A DNA stretch of 64,000 nucleotides from an uncultured Sphingomonas sp. (GTDB lineage Bacteria; Pseudomonadota; Alphaproteobacteria; Sphingomonadales; Sphingomonadaceae): positions 1-64,000 of the forward strand of contig NZ_CAJXWX010000002.1 in NCBI RefSeq assembly GCF_913062585.1, written 5' to 3'. A model generated the notes under the pieces. That model worked only from the letters and a program-made list of their open reading frames with translations, was not told where the DNA came from and did not search any database. This document shows positions 60,411-64,000 of the stretch, in pieces (positions within the stretch are counted from its first letter, which is position 1; each line of letters opens with the position of its first letter). Position numbers and translations under genes: made by a program.

Positions 60411-62081
60411 ATGAAGGTCAATCGGCGTGATCTGCTAGGTGCGGTCGGGGTGGCGGGCGCATCGACCGCATTGGGAGGACCGGCCTCCGCTGCAACGGCG
60501 CCGGCGGGGGACAAACCCTTCGCGCCCAGCTGGACATCGCTGGCGGAAGGGTATCGCGCACCCGATTGGTACCGCGATGCCAAGTTCGGCATGTGGGCGC
60601 ATTGGGGCCCGCAATGCGTGCCGGAGGAAGGCGATTGGTACGCCCGCAACATGTATCTGCAGGGTTCGCGCGCCTATAATGCGCATGTCCGGAAATATGG
60701 GCATCCCAGCAAGGTCGGCTTTCTCGACATCATCGGCCAGTGGAAGGCCGAGAAATGGGATCCGGAGCGGCAGCTCGATCTTTATCAGCGTGCCGGCGCC
60801 AAATATTTCGTCGCACTCGCCAATCACCACGACAATCTCGATACCTTCGCGTCGCCGCACCCCTGGAACACGACGCGGGTCGGGCCCAAGCGCGACATTA
60901 TCGGCACCTGGGCGAAGCTGGCCAAGGCGCGAGGGCTGCGGTTTGGCGTGTCCAATCACAGCGCGCATAGCTGGCACTGGTATCAGCCCGCTTATGGCTA
61001 TGACGCCGAGGGACCGCTGCAGGGTAAGCGCTATGACGCGGACTGGCGCACCAAGGCGGACGGGCGGGGCACCTGGTGGGACGGGCTCGACCCGCAGCAA
61101 CTCTATAACGGGCCGATCATGCGGATGCCCGATGGCTATGTCGACCGGACGGAGGCGGATGGCTGGCACGAGCGGACCGACAACCTCTGGAACGAGGGCA
61201 AGCCGATCGGCCGCCCCGATCTGGCCGCCGCCTGGGTGCGCCGGTGCCGCGCGCTGATCGACAATTATCAGCCCGACCTTCTGTATTTCGACGATTTCGA
61301 CCTGCCGATGGAAGAACTCGGCCTCGAAATGGCGGCCTATTATTACAATGCCAATCGCCGCTGGCATGGCGGGCGGTTGGAGGCGGTGCTGAACGTCAAG
61401 ACCACCCCGGCGCAGCGCCGCATGGCGCTGGTCGACGATGTCGAGCGCGGCGGCAAGACCTATATCGAGACCTATCCGTGGCAGACCGATACCTGCCTGG
61501 GCAACTGGCATTACGACCGCGCCCTGTACGAGCGGGACGGCTATAAGAGCGCGGCGACGGTGATCCACACGCTGTGCGACGTGGTGTCGAAGAACGGCAA
61601 CCTCCTGCTCAACGTGCCGATGCGCGGCGACGGCACGATCGACGAGAAGGAGGAGCGCATCGTCGAGGCGATCGCCGCCTGGATGGGCCGTTATGGCAAC
61701 GCCATCTATGGCACACGGCCGTGGCGCGTGCACGGGGAAGGGCCGGGCGCGGCGAGCGGCGGCATGTTCAGCGAAACGCAGGATTCGAAATATACCGCCA
61801 AGGACATACGCTATGTCCGCAAGGGCGAGGATGTCCATGCGCTGATGCTCGGCTGGCCCGAGGACGGTGTGGCGCGGCTGACCTTGTTCGCCAATGGCAA
61901 CATGATCGGGCGGGGGCAGGTGGTGCGGGTGACTCTGTTCGGCGACTCGACTCCGCTGCCCTTCCGCCGCACGGACACGGCGTTGGAGATCACGCTTCCG
62001 GCCGGTGCGCGTGAAGCGATCGGCGTGCCGCTGGTCCTGTCGGGGCCGGGCCTGGTCGCGGGGAGCGTCGCGCAGGTGTGA
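60411..62081 (+). CDS. Alpha-L-fucosidase (GH29), TAT-exported
   Basis: 556 aa. Twin-arginine signal VNRRDLLGAVGVAGASTA with ASAA cleavage region. GH29 barrel: DAKFGMWAHWGPQCVPEEGDWYARNMY, FVALANHHDNLDTF, and LLYFDDFDLP with D294 as probable nucleophile; a beta-sandwich C-terminal domain follows. Removes fucose from plant or algal glycans outside the cytoplasm. GGGAG 8 nt before ATG 60411 supports this start. Its catalytic acid is not assignable by eye. Confidence 0.9.
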   Translation: MKVNRRDLLGAVGVAGASTALGGPASAATAPAGDKPFAPSWTSLAEGYRAPDWYRDAKFGMWAHWGPQCVPEEGDWYARNMYLQGSRAYNAHVRKYGHPSKVGFLDIIGQWKAEKWDPERQLDLYQRAGAKYFVALANHHDNLDTFASPHPWNTTRVGPKRDIIGTWAKLAKARGLRFGVSNHSAHSWHWYQPAYGYDAEGPLQGKRYDADWRTKADGRGTWWDGLDPQQLYNGPIMRMPDGYVDRTEADGWHERTDNLWNEGKPIGRPDLAAAWVRRCRALIDNYQPDLLYFDDFDLPMEELGLEMAAYYYNANRRWHGGRLEAVLNVKTTPAQRRMALVDDVERGGKTYIETYPWQTDTCLGNWHYDRALYERDGYKSAATVIHTLCDVVSKNGNLLLNVPMRGDGTIDEKEERIVEAIAAWMGRYGNAIYGTRPWRVHGEGPGAASGGMFSETQDSKYTAKDIRYVRKGEDVHALMLGWPEDGVARLTLFANGNMIGRGQVVRVTLFGDSTPLPFRRTDTALEITLPAGAREAIGVPLVLSGPGLVAGSVAQV

Positions 62082-62092
62082 ATCTGGGGCCA

Positions 62093-62190
62093 TGCCCCTC
62101 CACCCCGCCCTGCGGGCGCGGTCCTCCTCCCCATCGGAGATGGGGAGGATTTGGGAGGTCCATTCCTCTCCAAGCTTGGCTTGGGGGGGC
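62093..62190. repeat. Degenerate bipartite palindromic element, copy G
   Basis: One arm, CCCCTCCACCCCGCCCTGCGGGCGCGGTCC-like, is followed by a perfect 11-bp hairpin TCCTCCCCATC / GATGGGGAGGA (62125-62149) and a CCAAGCTTGG-type stem. It lies between the convergent fucosidase and rplA genes. Stems are kept although the sequence differs, so it is probably a decayed or divergent copy. Confidence 0.6.
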
Positions 62191-62210
62191 GCCTCGACGG
62201 AAGACGTCAC

Positions 62211-62245
62211 GAAAAAGGGGGCCGGAACCGAAGTCCCGACCCCCT
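62211..62245 (-). terminator. Rho-independent terminator after rplA
   Basis: Minus strand: GGGGTCGG stem pairs with CCGGCCCC (one G-T pair), 11-nt loop, then TTTTT. It starts about 31 nt past the rplA stop and would end the rplK-rplA transcript. Confidence 0.85.
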
Positions 62246-62275
62246 GATCCTGTCAGCCTGAGCTGGCGGCGTGGA

Positions 62276-62968
62276 TTACGCGCCCGGGATTTCCGAGACG
62301 TTCACCTTGATGCCGCGGCCCATCGTCGACGAGACGGCGACCTTGCGGACATACTTGCCCTTCGCGCCCGACGGCTTGGCCTTGATGAGAGCGTCGACCA
62401 GCGCGTCGAAGTTGGCGCGCAGGTCCTCCGCCGGGAACGACGCCTTGCCGATGCCCGAGTGGATGATGCCGGCCTTTTCGACGCGGTACTCGACCTGGCC
62501 GCCCTTGGCCGCCTTGACGGCTTCGGCGACGTTCATGGTCACGGTGCCCAGCTTCGGGTTCGGCATCAGGCCCTTGGGGCCCAGCACCTTACCGAGGCGG
62601 CCGACGACGCCCATCATGTCCGGGGTCGCGATGCAGCGATCGAAGTCGATGGTGCCGCCCTGGATGGTTTCCATCAGGTCTTCGGCGCCTACGACGTCCG
62701 CACCGGCGGCGCGTGCTTCGTCGGCCTTCACGCCCTTGGCGAACACGCCGACGCGAACGGTCTTGCCGGTGCCCTTGGGCAGGGTGACGACGCCGCGCAC
62801 CATCTGGTCGGCGTGACGCGGGTCAACGCCCAGGTTGACGGCGACTTCGATCGTCTCGTCGAACTTCGAGGTCGCGTTGGTGCGCGCCAGCGAGATCGCT
62901 TCGTCGATGCCGTGCAGCTTCTCGGCGTCGATCTGGACGGCCTTCTGCTTCTTGGTCAGCTTCGCCAT
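62276..62968 (-). CDS. rplA: 50S ribosomal protein L1
   Basis: 230 aa. Binds 23S rRNA at the L1 stalk and, in other bacteria, represses its own mRNA. Seen: [76 protein letters not shown] and the C-terminal domain. Starts 4 nt after rplK. Standard order rplK-rplA. Confidence 0.98.
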   Translation of the reverse strand: MAKLTKKQKAVQIDAEKLHGIDEAISLARTNATSKFDETIEVAVNLGVDPRHADQMVRGVVTLPKGTGKTVRVGVFAKGVKADEARAAGADVVGAEDLMETIQGGTIDFDRCIATPDMMGVVGRLGKVLGPKGLMPNPKLGTVTMNVAEAVKAAKGGQVEYRVEKAGIIHSGIGKASFPAEDLRANFDALVDALIKAKPSGAKGKYVRKVAVSSTMGRGIKVNVSEIPGA

Positions 62969-62972
62969 GATC

Positions 62973-63404
62973 TTAGCCCTCCACCACTTCGAGGCCCATC
63001 GCGCGGGCGGAGCCTTCGATGATCTTGGTCGCAGCCTCGATATCGTTGGCGTTCAGGTCCTTCATCTTGACCTGGGCGATTTCCGCGAGCTTCGAGCGCG
63101 CGATCTTGCCCGCCGACACCTTGCCCGGCTCCTTCGAGCCCGACTTCAGGTTGGCCGCCTTCTTGATGAGGTAGGTCGCAGGCGCGGTCTTCGTCTCGAA
63201 CGAGAACGAACGGTCGGCATAGACGGTGATGACGGTGGGCAGCGGGGTGCCCTTCTCGACTTCGCCGGTCTGCGCGTTGAACGCCTTGCAGAATTCCATG
63301 ATGTTCACACCGCGCTGACCCAGCGCCGGGCCGATCGGCGGCGAGGGGTTGGCGGCGCCTGCAGGGACCTGCAGCTTGATATAGCCGGTAATCTTCTTTG
63401 CCAT
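62973..63404 (-). CDS. rplK: 50S ribosomal protein L11
   Basis: 143 aa. Part of the GTPase-associated centre; binds the thiostrepton-loop rRNA. Seen: [43 protein letters not shown], and the C-terminal [31 protein letters not shown]. Its AUG is preceded by AGAGAGTGAC on the minus strand. It is separated from nusG by a terminator and a repeat, so it may be transcribed on its own. Confidence 0.98.
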   Translation of the reverse strand: MAKKITGYIKLQVPAGAANPSPPIGPALGQRGVNIMEFCKAFNAQTGEVEKGTPLPTVITVYADRSFSFETKTAPATYLIKKAANLKSGSKEPGKVSAGKIARSKLAEIAQVKMKDLNANDIEAATKIIEGSARAMGLEVVEG

Positions 63405-63550
63405 GTCACTCTCTTTTCGAGTCTAGCGGTCGTGACGGGCACGAAGGCGAACGCCAGCGCACCCTCCCGCAAGGGTTCCGTCGCATGATGCTAGGGAAGC
63501 GCGGGCTCATAGGGAAAAGTGGTAGAAAAGGCAAGGCGACTCTGGCCCGC

Positions 63551-63644
63551 CCTCCGTTCGCACTGAGCGAAGTCGAAGTGCACGGGATTCCGTCTGCCGA
63601 AGGGGCGGGGCGTGGGCTTCGACTTCGCTCAGCCTGAACGGAGG
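63551..63644. repeat. 28-bp inverted repeat, dispersed sphingomonad-like type
   Basis: Arms 63551-63578 and 63617-63644 pair with 3 mismatches; core GAGCGAAGTCGAAG / CTTCGACTTCGCTC. The TTCGACTTCGCTCAG word is one I associate with dispersed palindromes in sphingomonads. It lies between nusG and rplK. Confidence 0.8.
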
Positions 63645-63677
63645 TTTGTGAGGGGCGGGGAATGGGCGCCAGATACG

Positions 63678-63709
63678 AAAAGGGCCGGTGGCGTTGCCGC
63701 CCCGGCCCC
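63678..63709 (-). terminator. Rho-independent terminator after nusG
   Basis: Minus strand: GGGCCGG...GCC stem pairs with GGC...CCGGCCC, followed by TTTT (63678-63681). It lies 22-54 nt after the nusG stop, separating nusG from rplK-rplA. Confidence 0.8.
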
Positions 63710-63731
63710 TGTTTCGTCGGACGGCCCGAAC

Positions 63732-64000
63732 TTACTTCGAGCGTTCGACCTGCTCGAAGTCCAGTTCCACCGGGGTCGCGCGGCCGAAGATCGACACCGA
63801 CACCTTGACCTTGGACTTGTCGAAATCCAGTTCCTCGACCACGCCGTTGAAGCTGGCGAAGGGGCCTTCCAGCACCTTGACCGCGTCGCCGATCTCGTAG
63901 TCGACCTTGACCTTGTGCTTCGGGGCGGCGGCGGCCTCTTCCTTGGAATTCAGCATCCGCGTGGCTTCGCCTTCGCTGATCGCCTGCGGCTTGCCCATCG
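63732..64000 (-). CDS. nusG: Transcription termination/antitermination protein NusG, C-terminal part
   Basis: The 3' ~89 codons are present; the 5' part lies beyond the window. The KOW domain is clear: YEIGDAVKVLEGPFASFNGVVEELDFDKSKVKVSVSIFGRATPVELDFEQVE. NusG links RNA polymerase with ribosomes, NusE or Rho. The Met at 63998 is an internal residue. Followed by rplK-rplA as in most bacteria. Confidence 0.96.
   Translation of the reverse strand, partial: MGKPQAISEGEATRMLNSKEEAAAAPKHKVKVDYEIGDAVKVLEGPFASFNGVVEELDFDKSKVKVSVSIFGRATPVELDFEQVERSK

Noticed and set aside
4458..62190. CRISPR-like array
   Set aside because: The repeated palindromes are dispersed, not in tandem with regular spacers, and no cas gene is present.

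Overview
The window looks like a chromosomal segment of a sphingomonad (Sphingomonas or a close alphaproteobacterial relative). The reasons are high GC throughout, genes packed with ATGA stop/start overlaps, an rRNA operon ending 23S-5S-tRNA(fMet), abundant TonB-dependent receptors, and the nusG-rplK-rplA order. Genus is inference; no database search was run. I saw no intact phage, transposon or CRISPR array.

Layout. 1-509: 3' end of 23S rRNA, 5S rRNA, tRNA-fMet and a terminator. 510-1188: apparently non-coding, with a possible decayed integrase start. 1189-34737: about 33 kb devoted almost wholly to purine capture and breakdown. 35066-46125: general functions (M1 peptidase, ClC-type channel, DUF2076 protein, ABC exporter pair, M13 peptidase, Bcr/CflA-type MFS). 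46364-62081: plant-polysaccharide and hexuronate use (GPH sugar transporter, GH3, LacI, GH43-like, UxuB-UxaC-UxuA, KdgK, GH29), interrupted by an L,D-transpeptidase and a lipoprotein. 62276-64000: rplA, rplK and the 3' part of nusG.

Purine block. The envelope side has two TonB-dependent receptors, a signal-peptide nucleoside hydrolase, a NUP-family purine nucleoside permease and a signal-peptide adenosine deaminase. Cytoplasmic entry is by a NAT/UacT-like permease and an AzgA-like permease. Interconversion uses a phosphoribosyltransferase, adenine deaminase, 8-oxoguanine deaminase, guanine deaminase and XdhABC, giving urate. A plus-strand operon (23765-33863) then takes urate onward: an FMO-like flavoprotein (candidate urate hydroxylase), UraH, UraD, PuuE allantoinase, allantoate amidohydrolase, an HpxJ/PucG-type ureidoglycine aminotransferase, and HpxX-HpxY-HpxW-HpxZ for oxalurate and oxamate. 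The end products would be oxalate, ammonia and glycine, not the usual glyoxylate and urea. Two LysR regulators flank the block.

A bipartite palindromic element of about 120-140 bp occurs six times, with a seventh degenerate copy. It fills nearly the whole gap between most convergent gene pairs. Its hairpin stems differ between copies but keep their pairing, which suggests a conserved folded structure.
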